This document shows, piece by piece, positions 17,398 through 26,893 of a DNA stretch of 64,000 nt (positions within the stretch are counted from its first letter, which is position 1; the number at the start of each line of letters is the position of its first letter). The notes beneath the pieces were generated by a model, which saw only the letters and a list, made by a program, of their open reading frames with translations, ran no database searches and was not told where the DNA came from. This DNA comes from Rhodoplanes sp046000175 (GTDB lineage: Bacteria > Pseudomonadota > Alphaproteobacteria > Rhizobiales > Xanthobacteraceae), in the NCBI RefSeq assembly GCF_046000175.1, contig NZ_JBEOMB010000002.1, positions 108,598 through 172,597 of the forward strand. The letters are read 5' to 3'. Made by a program: the position numbers and the translations under genes.

Positions 17398-20041
17398 GAG
17401 ACACCTCCGCGAGAAGCCGCTTCAGCTCGGGCAGGCAGGAGCCGCAATTGGTGCCGGCCTTCACGGCCACGCCGATGGCGGCCGTGTCGGTCGCGCCGTC
17501 CGCGGCGGCCGCGAGGATCGCGTCGCGCCCGACCGAGAAGCACGAGCAGACCAGCGGTCCGCAAGCCGGCGTCCCCTCCGGCGCGCGGCCGGAGAGCACG
17601 GCGAGGCGCGTCGACGGCGCGACGGCCGCGCCGAGCAGCGGCGCCAGCGTCTCCCAGCGCGGTGCCCGCACAGCCGGACCGAGAAAGACGGCGCCGGCGA
17701 GCCGGCCGTCCGCGAACGCCGCGATCCTGATCACGTCGCGGGCGGGATCGTGAAGCTCGGCGCATTCGGACTGCGAGAACAGGGTGCGTAGGGACGGCAC
17801 CAGCACCTCGATCGGCGCGTCTCCGGCGAGGCTCCAGGCGAATCCACCGGTCACGGCGATGCGCGACCACCACAGATCACGTGGCAGCGACAACGGCCCG
17901 CGCGAGAGCGCGAAGCCGGCGCGCCGCATCGTCACGCAGACAACGGCCGCAGGTGTCGCCTTCATTTCGGGCTGGCCCGAATACGGATCGGTCGCGCCCT
18001 GCACCAGCGGCCCGACGCGGCCGTGCGACGACGTCTCGGCGGTCCAGTGGATCGGCGCGAAGATCTCGCCCGGCCGCACCACGTCGGTCGCGACGACGCG
18101 CAGCACCGCGCTGCCGTGCGCCGTCTCCACCCTGGCGAAGCCGCCATCCGAAAGGCCGAAGTGGGCGACGTCGTCGGGATGAACTTCGACGAAGGGCTCG
18201 GGCCGGTGCGCGCCGAGCCGCGGCGCGAGACCCGTGCGGGTCATCGTGTGCCACTGGTCGCGGATGCGGCCGGTGTTGAGGCGCAGCGGAAAACGTGGCG
18301 ACGCGGCGGCGGCGGGCGCCGGGATCGCGGTCGGCACGAAGCGGGCGCGCCGGTCCGGCGTGGCGAAGCCGCCGGCGGCGAACAGCCGTGCCGTGCCCTC
18401 CGGCTTTCCGCGCGGGACCGGCCACTGGACCGGCGCCAGCGCGTCGTATTCCGCGTCGGCGATATCGGCGAGGCCGGAGATGTCGAAGGCCCGCGCCCCG
18501 TCGTTCTCGAAGCCGGAGAGCGCCGCGTGCTCGCGGAAAATCGCGGCCGGGCTCGTGTCGTCGAACGCCGCGCCGTGACCGAGCCGCGCCGCGACGCGCG
18601 ACAGGATCCACCAGTCCGGCTTCGCCTCGCCGGGCAGCGGCAGCACGGCGCGCTGGCGCGAGATGCGCCGCTCGGAGTTCGTGACGGTGCCGTCCTTCTC
18701 GCTCCACGCAGCCGCCGGCAGCCTGATATGCGCGCCGGCGGACAGCGTGTCATTCGACGCGACGTTCTCGGAGACCACCAGCAGATCGAGCTTTTGCAGC
18801 GCCGCCCGCACCGCGTCGGCGCGCGGCAGCGACGCGGCCGGGTTGGTACCCATCACCCACAGCGCCTTGATGCGGCCGTCGGCGACGGCGCCGAACAGAT
18901 CGACGGCCTTCAACCCCTCGCCCGTGACGATGTGCGGTGCGTTCCAGAAGCGGCGCACGCGATCGACCTCGGCCGGAGAGAAGCCCATGTGCGCGGCCAG
19001 CATGTTGGCGAGACCGCCGACCTCGCGGCCGCCCATCGCGTTCGGCTGCCCGGTGAACGACAGCGGCCCGGTGCCGGGCTTTCCGATGCGGCCGGTGGCG
19101 AGATGGCAGGCGACGATGCTGGTCACCTTGTCGGTGCCCTGCGCCGACTGGTTGACTCCCTGCGAGTAGACCGTGACGACTTTCTCGGTGTCGCGCCAAG
19201 CGCCGACGAACGCCGTCACGGCGGTCTCCGTCACACCGGCGCGGGCGGCTGTGGCGGCAAGCGACGGCGCAATCTCACGGGCGCGGGCGAGCGTCTCGTC
19301 GAGCCCGGTCGTGTGCGTCGTGATGAACGCACGGTCGAGCGTTCCGCCGTCGGCGAGCCGCGTCAGCAGCCAGGAGAACAACACCGTGTCCTGACCGGGC
19401 GCGATCGCGAGATGCAGGTCCGCCTCTTCCGCGGTCGCGGTGCGGCGCGGATCGATCACGATCAGCCGCGTGCCGCGGGCGCGGCGCGCCGCGACGATGC
19501 GCTGGAACAGGACCGGGTGGCACCACGCCGCGTTGGAGCCGACGAGCACGATCAGATCGGCCTCGTCCAGATCCGCATAAGAGCCCGGCACCACGTCGGC
19601 GCCGAAGCTGCGGCGATGACCGGCGACCGAGGACGCCATGCACAACCGCGAGTTGGTGTCGACATGCGGCGTGCCGAGAAACCCCTTCGCCAGCTTGTTG
19701 GCGACGTAATAGTCTTCGGTGAGGAGCTGACCCGAGAGATAGAACGCGACGCTGTCGCGGCCGTGCGTTCTGATAACATCGGAGAGACGCGACGCGATGG
19801 TGTCGAGCGCCGTCTCCCAGTCCGCGCGGCGGCCATCGACCTCCGGATGCAGGAGGCGGGTCGCGAGCCCGAGCGTCTCGCCGAGCGCCGCACCTTTGGA
19901 GCAGAGGCGCCCGAAATTCGCCGGGTGATCCGGATCGCCCGCGATGGCGAGACCGCCCTGCCCGTCCGGAGTCGCAACGACGCCGCAGCCGACGCCGCAA
20001 TACGGGCAGGTGGTGCGCACCGACGCAGTCCCGGAAGCCAT
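17384..20041 (-). CDS. nasA: Assimilatory nitrate reductase catalytic subunit
   Basis: An 885-residue molybdopterin enzyme reducing nitrate to nitrite in the cytoplasm. The N-terminal [4Fe-4S] ligands are Cys12, Cys15, Cys19 and Cys47 (CPYCGVGC ... GRLCSKG). Mo-bis-MGD binding regions follow, and a C-terminal BFD-like [2Fe-2S] segment has VCSCFSVG and NCGSCLPEL. No TAT signal is present, as expected for an assimilatory enzyme. ATG 20041 is preceded by GAGGG and follows the upstream reductase stop by 11 bases. It sits between the flavoprotein and cysG in the nitrate operon. Confidence 0.95.
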   Translation of the reverse strand: MASGTASVRTTCPYCGVGCGVVATPDGQGGLAIAGDPDHPANFGRLCSKGAALGETLGLATRLLHPEVDGRRADWETALDTIASRLSDVIRTHGRDSVAFYLSGQLLTEDYYVANKLAKGFLGTPHVDTNSRLCMASSVAGHRRSFGADVVPGSYADLDEADLIVLVGSNAAWCHPVLFQRIVAARRARGTRLIVIDPRRTATAEEADLHLAIAPGQDTVLFSWLLTRLADGGTLDRAFITTHTTGLDETLARAREIAPSLAATAARAGVTETAVTAFVGAWRDTEKVVTVYSQGVNQSAQGTDKVTSIVACHLATGRIGKPGTGPLSFTGQPNAMGGREVGGLANMLAAHMGFSPAEVDRVRRFWNAPHIVTGEGLKAVDLFGAVADGRIKALWVMGTNPAASLPRADAVRAALQKLDLLVVSENVASNDTLSAGAHIRLPAAAWSEKDGTVTNSERRISRQRAVLPLPGEAKPDWWILSRVAARLGHGAAFDDTSPAAIFREHAALSGFENDGARAFDISGLADIADAEYDALAPVQWPVPRGKPEGTARLFAAGGFATPDRRARFVPTAIPAPAAAASPRFPLRLNTGRIRDQWHTMTRTGLAPRLGAHRPEPFVEVHPDDVAHFGLSDGGFARVETAHGSAVLRVVATDVVRPGEIFAPIHWTAETSSHGRVGPLVQGATDPYSGQPEMKATPAAVVCVTMRRAGFALSRGPLSLPRDLWWSRIAVTGGFAWSLAGDAPIEVLVPSLRTLFSQSECAELHDPARDVIRIAAFADGRLAGAVFLGPAVRAPRWETLAPLLGAAVAPSTRLAVLSGRAPEGTPACGPLVCSCFSVGRDAILAAAADGATDTAAIGVAVKAGTNCGSCLPELKRLLAEVSRAAA

Positions 20042-20052
20042 GGTGAGCGCCC

Positions 20053-21660
20053 TCAATACACGTCGGCCTGATAGCGGCCCGCCTTCTTCAGCGCCGCCAC
20101 GTAGGCGACGGCGGCGTCCGCCGTGGTGCCGCCGTGCTGCTCGACGATGTCGACGAGCGCGCGCTCGACATCCTTGGCCATGCGCTTGGCGTCACCGCAC
20201 ACGGCGACCTGCGCGCCCTCCTCGAGCCACGCGAACAGCTCGGGTCCGACCTCGCGCATGCGATCCTGCACGTAGAACTTCTCGGCGCCGTCGCGCGACC
20301 AGGCGAGCGACAGCCGCGTCAGCACCCCGGCGTTCTTCAGTGCGGTCATCTCGCCCTCGTAGAAGAAGTCGTGATCACGTCGCTGATGGCCGAAGAACAG
20401 CCAGTTCTTCCCCGGCGCGCCGGTCGCGGCGCGCTCCTGGAGGAAAGCGCGGAACGGCGCGATGCCGGTGCCGGGCCCGATCATGATCAGCGGCGTCGTG
20501 GGATCCGCCGGCACGCCGAATCCGTGCGCCCGCTGGACATAGACCGGAACACGTGCGCCGACCGTGAGTCGCTCGCCCAGGAACGTCGAAGCGACGCCGA
20601 AGCGGCCGCGCCGGTTCACCGTGTAGTGCACCGCGTCGACCGTGAGCGACACGCGGCCCGGGTTGGCCTTCGGCGACGAGGAGATCGAGTAGAGCCGCGG
20701 CTGCAGCGGATCGAGCGCCTCGACGAAAGCTTCCCCCGACGGGCGCACGCCGAACTTCATCAGCGCCGCGAGCACGTCCAGCGACGCCGCGTCGCCGTCC
20801 GGGTCCTCGCCGGCGGCGAGTGCGCGGGCCTTCCGGCGCAGCGCGCCGCCCGTCACGTAGGAGAAGAGCTGGAACAGCGCGTCCGGTGCGACGCCGAGCG
20901 ACACGTCGCGCGACAACACCTCGAACAGCGGCCTGCCGCCGACGAGACCCTCGGGCCGGGCGCCGAGCTGCGCGATCACGGCATCGACGAGGCCCGGCGC
21001 GTTCCGCGCGAGCACGCCGAGGCTGTCGCCGACCGTGTAGGTCGCGCCGCTCTCGGACAGATCGAGCTCGATATGAAAGGTCTCCTTCTCCGAGCCCGGC
21101 CCGTTGAGACGGTGCCGGCCGACGAACACGGCCTCGACGGGCGCTTCGCGCGCATAGCCGCGCTCGGCCGGCACGACAGACGCGGTCGCGATCACGGCCG
21201 GGGCGAGCGACGGCGCGGCGGCTTTCTCGTTAGCACCGATCTCGGCCGCGAGCGCCTTCACGGCCCGGAACGTGTCCTTGCCGCCCGGCGCGCACAGGTT
21301 GAGCCGCGCCTCGGCGCCGGTGACGAGCGCGTTCGCATAGGCCGCGCAGGTGTAGCCGCACTGGCCGCAATCCTGCTGCGCCATCGCCGCCATCAGACGC
21401 GGCGCCAGCGGGCGTTCCTTCGCGAGCTGCTGACGCTCGGCGAGCGGCAGCGCCGGGTCGTGCCACGGTGCGTCGTCGTTGTCGGCGAGCGCCGGACCCG
21501 CGGACGCGGCGGTTCCGTCCGGCGCAGCGACGGGCAGCGGCGCCGTGCCGGGCGCCACGAGCATGGCGAAGAAGCCGCCGAGCCACACGCGCTGCTCGGT
21601 GGAGAACGGCGCCGTCTCGGGCAGCACGAAGACGGGCGGAGGTTGCACGGATGCGTTCAT
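20053..21660 (-). CDS. CysJ-like NAD(P)H-FAD reductase with N-terminal Fe-S motif
   Basis: A 535-residue FNR-type flavoprotein resembling sulfite reductase flavoprotein subunits but lacking a flavodoxin domain. Residues 98-123 contain Cys98, Cys101, Cys105 and Cys123 in a CxxCxxxC...C pattern, probably an [Fe-S] cluster. The FAD region has RLYSISSSP, the nucleotide region GPGTGIAPFRAFLQER, and the end is RYQADVY, as in CysJ. It lies between nirA (ATGA overlap) and nasA, so it is the probable electron donor for nitrate and/or nitrite reduction here rather than for sulfite. That assignment rests on context. Confidence 0.85.
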   Translation of the reverse strand: MNASVQPPPVFVLPETAPFSTEQRVWLGGFFAMLVAPGTAPLPVAAPDGTAASAGPALADNDDAPWHDPALPLAERQQLAKERPLAPRLMAAMAQQDCGQCGYTCAAYANALVTGAEARLNLCAPGGKDTFRAVKALAAEIGANEKAAAPSLAPAVIATASVVPAERGYAREAPVEAVFVGRHRLNGPGSEKETFHIELDLSESGATYTVGDSLGVLARNAPGLVDAVIAQLGARPEGLVGGRPLFEVLSRDVSLGVAPDALFQLFSYVTGGALRRKARALAAGEDPDGDAASLDVLAALMKFGVRPSGEAFVEALDPLQPRLYSISSSPKANPGRVSLTVDAVHYTVNRRGRFGVASTFLGERLTVGARVPVYVQRAHGFGVPADPTTPLIMIGPGTGIAPFRAFLQERAATGAPGKNWLFFGHQRRDHDFFYEGEMTALKNAGVLTRLSLAWSRDGAEKFYVQDRMREVGPELFAWLEEGAQVAVCGDAKRMAKDVERALVDIVEQHGGTTADAAVAYVAALKKAGRYQADVY

Positions 21661-23435
21661 TCGACGGCCTCCAGGGCGCGCGTCTCACGTGGCGCCACAC
21701 CCTTCAGATGATCGATGCCCATCCTCGACGTGAAGTGCTGAAAGGTCTCGGCCGGGCCGGTGCGGCCGGCCAGATACGCCCGCAGCAGCGCCTCGACGTG
21801 ATCGGCGGCCGCGTCGGCGCGAACGCCGGTCCACAGCACGCGGCCGATCGCCGCGTTCTCGGCGAAGCCACCGCCGACCACGATGTCGTAGCCTTCCACC
21901 GTGTCGCCGTCGTCGCCGACCGGCACCTTCACGCCGATCAGGCCGATGTCGCCGATGTAGTGCTGGGCGCAGGAGTTCGGACAACCCGTGAGATGGATGT
22001 TGATCGGCATGTCGAGCGCCAGCCGCGCCTCGACCCGATCGGCGATCGCGAGCGCATGCTCCTTGGTGTGGGCGTTGGCGAACTTGCAGCCGGTCATCCC
22101 CGTGCAGGCGACGAGACCGGCCCGGATCGAGGTCGGCTGCGCCGACAGGCCGAGGGCCGCGAGCCGCGCCTCCACCTCGCCGGCCCGGTCCGCCGCGACG
22201 CCGGAGATCAGGAGGTTCTGCCAGACGGTGAGGCGGAGGTCGCCGTCGCCGAAATCCCGGGCGATCGCCGCGACGCCGCGCATCTGGTCGACGGTCAGGC
22301 GGCCCACCGGCACGACGACGCCGACATAGACGCGCCCGTTCTGCACCTGCGGATGCCTGCCGAGATGCGCCATGCGGTCCGTCGCCGGCCGCGGCGCGAC
22401 ATGCGCGGCATCGACCCGATCGAGCGCGCGGCCCAGCACCGCCTCGACCTGCGTGAGAAAGGCCTCGAAGCCGACCCGGTCGAGCACGTATTTGAGCCGC
22501 GACTTGGCCCGGTTGGTGCGGTCCGCCTCGGCGATGAACACCCGAACGATCGCATCGGCGACCGCCGTGCAGTCGGCCGGCTTCACCACGACCCCGGTGT
22601 CGCGCGCGAGATCGCGGTGGCCCGAGATTCCGCCGAGCGCCAGCCGCATCCAGACGCCGGCCGGCACGGCGGCGCCGTCCAGAACCTCGACTGCCTGGAA
22701 GCCGATATCGTTGGTCTCCTCCAGGGCCGGAATTTTTCCGCCGCCGTCGAACGACACGTTGAATTTCCGCGGCAGGCCGATCAACGACCGGTCGTTGAGG
22801 ACATGGAAGTGCCAGGCGCGCGCCAACGGCCGCGTGTCGATCAGCTCCTGCGGGTCGATGCCGGCGGTGGGCGAGCCGGTGACATTGCGGATGTTGTCGG
22901 CGCCGGCGCCGCGCGCCATGAGGCCGAGGTCGGACAGGCCTTCGAGGAAAGGGGCCGCGCTCTCGGGCGCGATCTCGCGGATCTGCAGGTTGGCGCGCGT
23001 CGTCACGTGCACATAGCCGCCCCCGTGTCTTTCCGCGAGGTCGGCCACCCCGGCGAACTGCCAGTGATTCAGAATTCCGTTCGGGATGCGCAGCCGCGCC
23101 ATGTAGGAACTTTGAGCGGGGGCCACCCAGAACAGTCCGTGATACCGCCAGCGGAAGTTGTCCTGCGGGTTCGGCGCCTTGCCGGCATCGGCCTCGCGCT
23201 TCAGTCGTGCGTAAGCGTCGAGCGGGTGCTCGGCCCGCTTCCACTTCTCCTGATCGGCGAGCTTCTTTCCCTCGGCCAGCGCCTTGTCCTGAGCGGCGAG
23301 ATGCGGCGCATCCGGTCCGCTCGGAGCAGGCTGCGCCGCGGCTGCGGGTCCGGCGTCGGCGACCGATTTCATCACGGCCATGCCGGCCGCCATGCCCTCC
23401 AGATACCGTTTCTGCTCGGCCGAGAAGTCGGTCAT
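21657..23435 (-). CDS. nirA: Ferredoxin-type assimilatory nitrite reductase
   Basis: A 592-residue siroheme/[4Fe-4S] enzyme reducing nitrite to ammonium. It has the two-fold repeated nitrite/sulfite reductase architecture; the cluster ligands appear as CTGMTGCKFA (Cys about 444 and 450) and GCPNSCAQ (Cys about 484 and 488). The N-terminal extension of about 90 residues is Ala-rich and precedes WRYHGLFWV. Nitrite rather than sulfite specificity is inferred from its place in a nitrate operon. It starts 10 bases after the FAD reductase stop and overlaps the next gene by ATGA. Confidence 0.92.
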   Translation of the reverse strand: MTDFSAEQKRYLEGMAAGMAVMKSVADAGPAAAAQPAPSGPDAPHLAAQDKALAEGKKLADQEKWKRAEHPLDAYARLKREADAGKAPNPQDNFRWRYHGLFWVAPAQSSYMARLRIPNGILNHWQFAGVADLAERHGGGYVHVTTRANLQIREIAPESAAPFLEGLSDLGLMARGAGADNIRNVTGSPTAGIDPQELIDTRPLARAWHFHVLNDRSLIGLPRKFNVSFDGGGKIPALEETNDIGFQAVEVLDGAAVPAGVWMRLALGGISGHRDLARDTGVVVKPADCTAVADAIVRVFIAEADRTNRAKSRLKYVLDRVGFEAFLTQVEAVLGRALDRVDAAHVAPRPATDRMAHLGRHPQVQNGRVYVGVVVPVGRLTVDQMRGVAAIARDFGDGDLRLTVWQNLLISGVAADRAGEVEARLAALGLSAQPTSIRAGLVACTGMTGCKFANAHTKEHALAIADRVEARLALDMPINIHLTGCPNSCAQHYIGDIGLIGVKVPVGDDGDTVEGYDIVVGGGFAENAAIGRVLWTGVRADAAADHVEALLRAYLAGRTGPAETFQHFTSRMGIDHLKGVAPRETRALEAVE

Positions 23436-23445
23436 CGGACGATCC

Positions 23446-24720
23446 TCAGGCCGCCTCGGCGACCACGTCGGCGGCCGGCTCGGGGGCTGGCTCGGCTTGA
23501 TTCTCGATCGCGGCGGACGCCGACGCGAGGCGCGGCCCGAACACCAGCTCGTCGCGACTCCCGGAGATGTCCGTTCGGTTCGTGATCAGTTCCTGGAAGA
23601 AACCGGCATGGCGCGTCTCGCCGACCAGGATGGCGCCGACGAGCCTGTCTCGCTCGACGACCAGCCGGGCGTAGCGGCCGGCCGACGCATCGGAGAGCGT
23701 GATCACCTCGGCGCCGACGGGCGGCGTCACGTCACCGGCCGAGAACACCGGCACGCCAGAGACCTTCAGGCGCGTCGAAAGAAGCGTGCCGGTATAGCGT
23801 GCATCTTCGCCGGCGAGTCGGCGCGCCAGGACGGTGGCCTGGGCGTAGCCCGGCTCGACGAGGCCGTACACGATGCCGCGATGCGACACGCATTCGCCGA
23901 TCGCGTGAATGCCGTCCGCCGACGTGTCGAGGGCATCGTCGACGACGATGCCACGCTCGACCGAAAGACCAGCCCCGACGGCGAGCCCGACCGACGGCCG
24001 TACCCCGACCGCGACCACCACGAGCCCGGCCGGGATCGTGCGACCATCGGCGAGCCGCACCGCCTCGACCTGATCACGACCCACCACGCCGGCGGTCTGC
24101 GCCTCCAGCACGATATCGACTCCACGCTCGCGCATCGCCGCCTCGACGATCCGCGCGGCGCCGGTGTCGAGCTGCCGCTCCATCACCCGGTCGGCGAGAT
24201 GAACGAGCGTGACGGCGACGCCGGCGCGGGCGAGGCCGTAGGCGGCCTCCAAGCCGAGCAGACCGCCGCCGATCACCACGGCCGGTGTCTTCCGCTGCGC
24301 CGCCGCGCGCATGACGGCGACGTCGGCGAGGTCGCGGAACGTGATCACGCCGGGCAGGTCCATGCCGGGCGCCGACAGCCGGATCGGCTCCGAGCCGGTC
24401 GCCAGCACGAGACGATCGAACGGCACGAAGCCGTGGCCGCGGATGTGAACCTCGCGCTCCGCAGTGTCGATGCCGGTCGCCCGCGCGCCGGTGATCAGCC
24501 GCACCCGGCTGGCGAGATACCAGCGGCGGTCGCGGAATCGGCAGTCGTCGTCCGTGACCCCGCCGGCGAGCAGCGCCGAGAGCAGCACGCGGTTGTAGGC
24601 CGGCACCGGCTCGGCGCCGATCACGGTGATGTCGAAACGGTCCGGCGCCCGCCGCGTCACCTCCTCGACGAAGCGCAGACCGACCATCCCGTTGCCGACG
24701 ACGACCAGACGCTCACGCAT
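23446..24720 (-). CDS. NirB-like FAD/NAD(P)H oxidoreductase
   Basis: A 424-residue pyridine nucleotide-disulfide oxidoreductase family protein resembling the FAD half of NADH-nitrite reductase NirB. It has the FAD-binding GNGMVGLR at the N-terminus, the NAD(P)H-binding VIGGGLLGLEAAYGLA near residue 150 and an ATG motif-like LATGSEPIRL. ATG 24720 begins exactly at the dinucleotide fold, so the upstream open extension is rejected. Placed immediately before nirA, it probably feeds electrons to nitrite reduction (inference). It lacks the siroheme and BFD parts of true NirB. Confidence 0.85.
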   Translation of the reverse strand: MRERLVVVGNGMVGLRFVEEVTRRAPDRFDITVIGAEPVPAYNRVLLSALLAGGVTDDDCRFRDRRWYLASRVRLITGARATGIDTAEREVHIRGHGFVPFDRLVLATGSEPIRLSAPGMDLPGVITFRDLADVAVMRAAAQRKTPAVVIGGGLLGLEAAYGLARAGVAVTLVHLADRVMERQLDTGAARIVEAAMRERGVDIVLEAQTAGVVGRDQVEAVRLADGRTIPAGLVVVAVGVRPSVGLAVGAGLSVERGIVVDDALDTSADGIHAIGECVSHRGIVYGLVEPGYAQATVLARRLAGEDARYTGTLLSTRLKVSGVPVFSAGDVTPPVGAEVITLSDASAGRYARLVVERDRLVGAILVGETRHAGFFQELITNRTDISGSRDELVFGPRLASASAAIENQAEPAPEPAADVVAEAA

Positions 24721-24739
24721 GACGGGATCCCCACGCCGA

Positions 24740-24900
24740 CGAGCCTTCACCTCTCCCCGCACGCGGGATCGCGGCACTTGCCGCGACAAAGAGGTCGACA
24801 TTCGCGCGATCAGCGCGGATGTCGGGTGAGGGGGCGTTTCCGTATCCACGAGACACCCCCTCACCCCACCCCTCTCCCCGCGTGCGGGGAGAGGGAGAGC
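24740..24900. repeat. Palindromic repeat cluster between nrtD and the FAD reductase gene
   Basis: Two copies of a ctctccccgc-type palindromic element lie in inverted arrangement. The right copy (24870-24895) is a 12-bp perfect stem of cctctccccgc against gcggggagagg with a tiny loop. The left copy starts near 24750 and has decayed. Such elements are common interspersed repeats in Hyphomicrobiales. Here one lies inside an operon and could act as a partial terminator or an mRNA-stabilising hairpin. Confidence 0.7.
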
Positions 24901-24968
24901 CGGCGCTGTACCCGATATGAGACAAGCGTCTCACGACCGCGCGTCCCGACATCCCCACCATCATCCCC

Positions 24969-25790
24969 TCACGCCGCCTCGACGAAGCGGTTGCGGGCGT
25001 AGAGGAACTCGAGCACGGCGGCGCGGCAGCGGTTGTACTCGTGGTCGTCGACCAGCTCGAGGCGGCGGCGCGGGCGGGCGAGATTCACGGTCAGGACCTC
25101 GCCGATTGTGGCGGCCGGGCCGTTGGTCATCATCACGATGCGGTCGGAGAGCAGCACGGCCTCGTCGACGTCGTGGGTGATCATGATCATCGTGTTGTTC
25201 AGGCGGGCGTGGATCTCCATCACCTGATCCTGGAGGTGCGCGCGGGTGAGCGCGTCGAGCGCGCCGAACGGCTCGTCGAGGAGCAGGATCTTCGGTTCCA
25301 TGGCGAGCGCCCGGGCGATGCCGACGCGCTGCTTCATGCCGCCGGAGATCTCGGCCGGCCGCTTGTCCTTGGCGTGCGCCATGTTGACGAGCGCGAGGTT
25401 CTCCATGATCCACTCGCGCCGCTCGGCCCGCGAGCGCTTGCCGCGAAACACCTTGTCGACGGCGAGCGCGACGTTCTCGTAGACCGTGAGCCACGGCAGC
25501 AGGCTGTGGTTCTGGAACACGACGGCGCGGTCCGGCCCCGGCTCGTTCACCTCGTGCTCCTCGAGGATCACGCCGCCCGTGGAGGCGCGCAGCAGGCCGG
25601 CGACGATGTTGAGGAGCGTCGACTTCCCGCAGCCCGAATGGCCGATGATCGAGACGAACTCCCCGGCCGTTATGCGCAACGTCACGTCGCGGAGCACTTC
25701 CGACGTGGTACCGGCGCGCGAGAAGCTGATGCCGACGTGGTCGATCTTCAGGTAGGCGTCCTTGAGACAGGCGTCCATGGCGGGCTCCAT
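24969..25790 (-). CDS. nrtD: Nitrate ABC transporter, ATP-binding protein
   Basis: A 273-residue ABC ATPase energising nitrate uptake. It has Walker A GHSGCGKST, Q-loop FQNHSLLPW, signature SGGMKQRVGIARAL, Walker B ILLLDEPFGALD and H-loop THDVDEA. It belongs to the NrtC/NrtD/SsuB/TauB group. It has no NrtA-like C-terminal domain, so it is not NrtC. Start ATG 25790 overlaps the permease stop as TGATG. Confidence 0.93.
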   Translation of the reverse strand: MEPAMDACLKDAYLKIDHVGISFSRAGTTSEVLRDVTLRITAGEFVSIIGHSGCGKSTLLNIVAGLLRASTGGVILEEHEVNEPGPDRAVVFQNHSLLPWLTVYENVALAVDKVFRGKRSRAERREWIMENLALVNMAHAKDKRPAEISGGMKQRVGIARALAMEPKILLLDEPFGALDALTRAHLQDQVMEIHARLNNTMIMITHDVDEAVLLSDRIVMMTNGPAATIGEVLTVNLARPRRRLELVDDHEYNRCRAAVLEFLYARNRFVEAA

Positions 25791-26716
25791 CAGTTCGACG
25801 CGGTGCCGCGGGTGACCAGCACGGCGGCACCCGCCACCAGCCGGTCGAGCAGGAAGCCGACGCCGCCGATATAGGCGAGCGCGACCACGATGTCGGGGAG
25901 CCGCGAGGAATTCCACGCGTCCCAGATAAAGAAGCCGATGCCGACGCCACCGGTGAGCATCTCGGCCGCCACGATGGCGAGCCAGGCGAGCCCGATGCCG
26001 ATGCGCAGGCCGGTGAAGATGTAGGGCGCCGCCGAGGGCACCATGATCTTGACGAAGAACTCGAGGTGGTTGAGCCGCAGCACCCGGGCGACGTTGCGGT
26101 AGTCCTGCGGGATGTTGCGGATGCCGACCGCGGTGTTGATCAGGATCGGCCAGATCGAGGTGATGAAGATCACGAAGATGGCGCTCGGGTTGGCGTCGCG
26201 GAACGCGGCGAGCGAGATCGGCAGCCAGGCGAGCGGCGGCACGGTGCGCAGCACCTGGAAGACCGGATCGAAGCCGCGCATCGCCCACACCGACTGGCCG
26301 ACGACGGCGCCGATCAGCACACCCGCCACGGCCGCCAGGCCGAACCCGATCGCCACCCGCTGCAGCGAGGTGAGCACGCGCCAGCCGAGCCCGATGTCCT
26401 GCGAACCGGCGACGAAGAACGGATCGAGGATCAGGTCGCTCGCCTCGCTCCACACCCGCGAGGGCGGCGGGAGCGACGAGGTCGGGCTCCAGCACGCCAT
26501 CTCCCACACGAGCAACAGGAGCGTTGTGACGATCAGCGGCGGCACGAACATCGACGCGACGCGACGGACGACCGGCAGGACGCGCGCCGCGAGCGGCGGC
26601 GTCTTCAGCGCGAGCGGAACGACGGTCGCGGGCTTCTGCGCGGCAGGCACGACGGCGGGCGGCGCGCCGCTCTCGGCGGCGAGCCGCACCTGCGACACGG
26701 TCTTGAGCTTCGGCAT
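25790..26716 (-). CDS. nrtB: Nitrate ABC transporter, permease
   Basis: A 308-residue inner-membrane permease of the BPD_transp_1 family with about six membrane helices. The ABC-interacting EAA-like loop lies around VARVLRLNHLEFF. The N-terminal 45 residues before the first helix are polar. The start at 26716 (MPKLK) is preferred; the upstream extension runs into a palindromic repeat and is not credible. It lies between nrtA and nrtD, giving a complete importer. Confidence 0.93.
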   Translation of the reverse strand: MPKLKTVSQVRLAAESGAPPAVVPAAQKPATVVPLALKTPPLAARVLPVVRRVASMFVPPLIVTTLLLLVWEMACWSPTSSLPPPSRVWSEASDLILDPFFVAGSQDIGLGWRVLTSLQRVAIGFGLAAVAGVLIGAVVGQSVWAMRGFDPVFQVLRTVPPLAWLPISLAAFRDANPSAIFVIFITSIWPILINTAVGIRNIPQDYRNVARVLRLNHLEFFVKIMVPSAAPYIFTGLRIGIGLAWLAIVAAEMLTGGVGIGFFIWDAWNSSRLPDIVVALAYIGGVGFLLDRLVAGAAVLVTRGTASN

Positions 26717-26756
26717 GGATGTCGCCACGGTTGGCTCCTGGGTCGATGTGTTCGAG

Positions 26757-26862
26757 TGGTCATTCCGGGCCGGCGCGAAGCGCCGGACCCGGAATCCAGC
26801 GGGACACTCCGACATCGTTGCTGGATTCCGGGTTCGCACCTTCGGTGCGCCCCGGAATGACC
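26757..26862. repeat. Inverted pair of palindromic repeats between nrtA and nrtB
   Basis: Two units of about 40 bp lie in opposite orientation: 26760-26799 (attccgggccggcgc ... ggacccggaatcc) and 26820-26860 (ggattccgggttcgcacc ... gtgcgccccggaatga). Each also folds on itself through a GC-rich stem. This is the BIME-like arrangement of interspersed repeats and it sits inside the operon, where it may lower expression of genes after nrtA. Confidence 0.8.
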
Positions 26863-26893
26863 GAGGACTGCACCGTCGAGGTCGGTCTCGACC

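Noticed and set aside
20053..23435. Assignment of these genes to sulfite reduction (cysJ/cysI)
   Set aside because: The sequences are of the mixed nitrite/sulfite type, but they lie between nitrate transport genes and nasA under a nitrate-type leader, so nitrite reduction is the better call.
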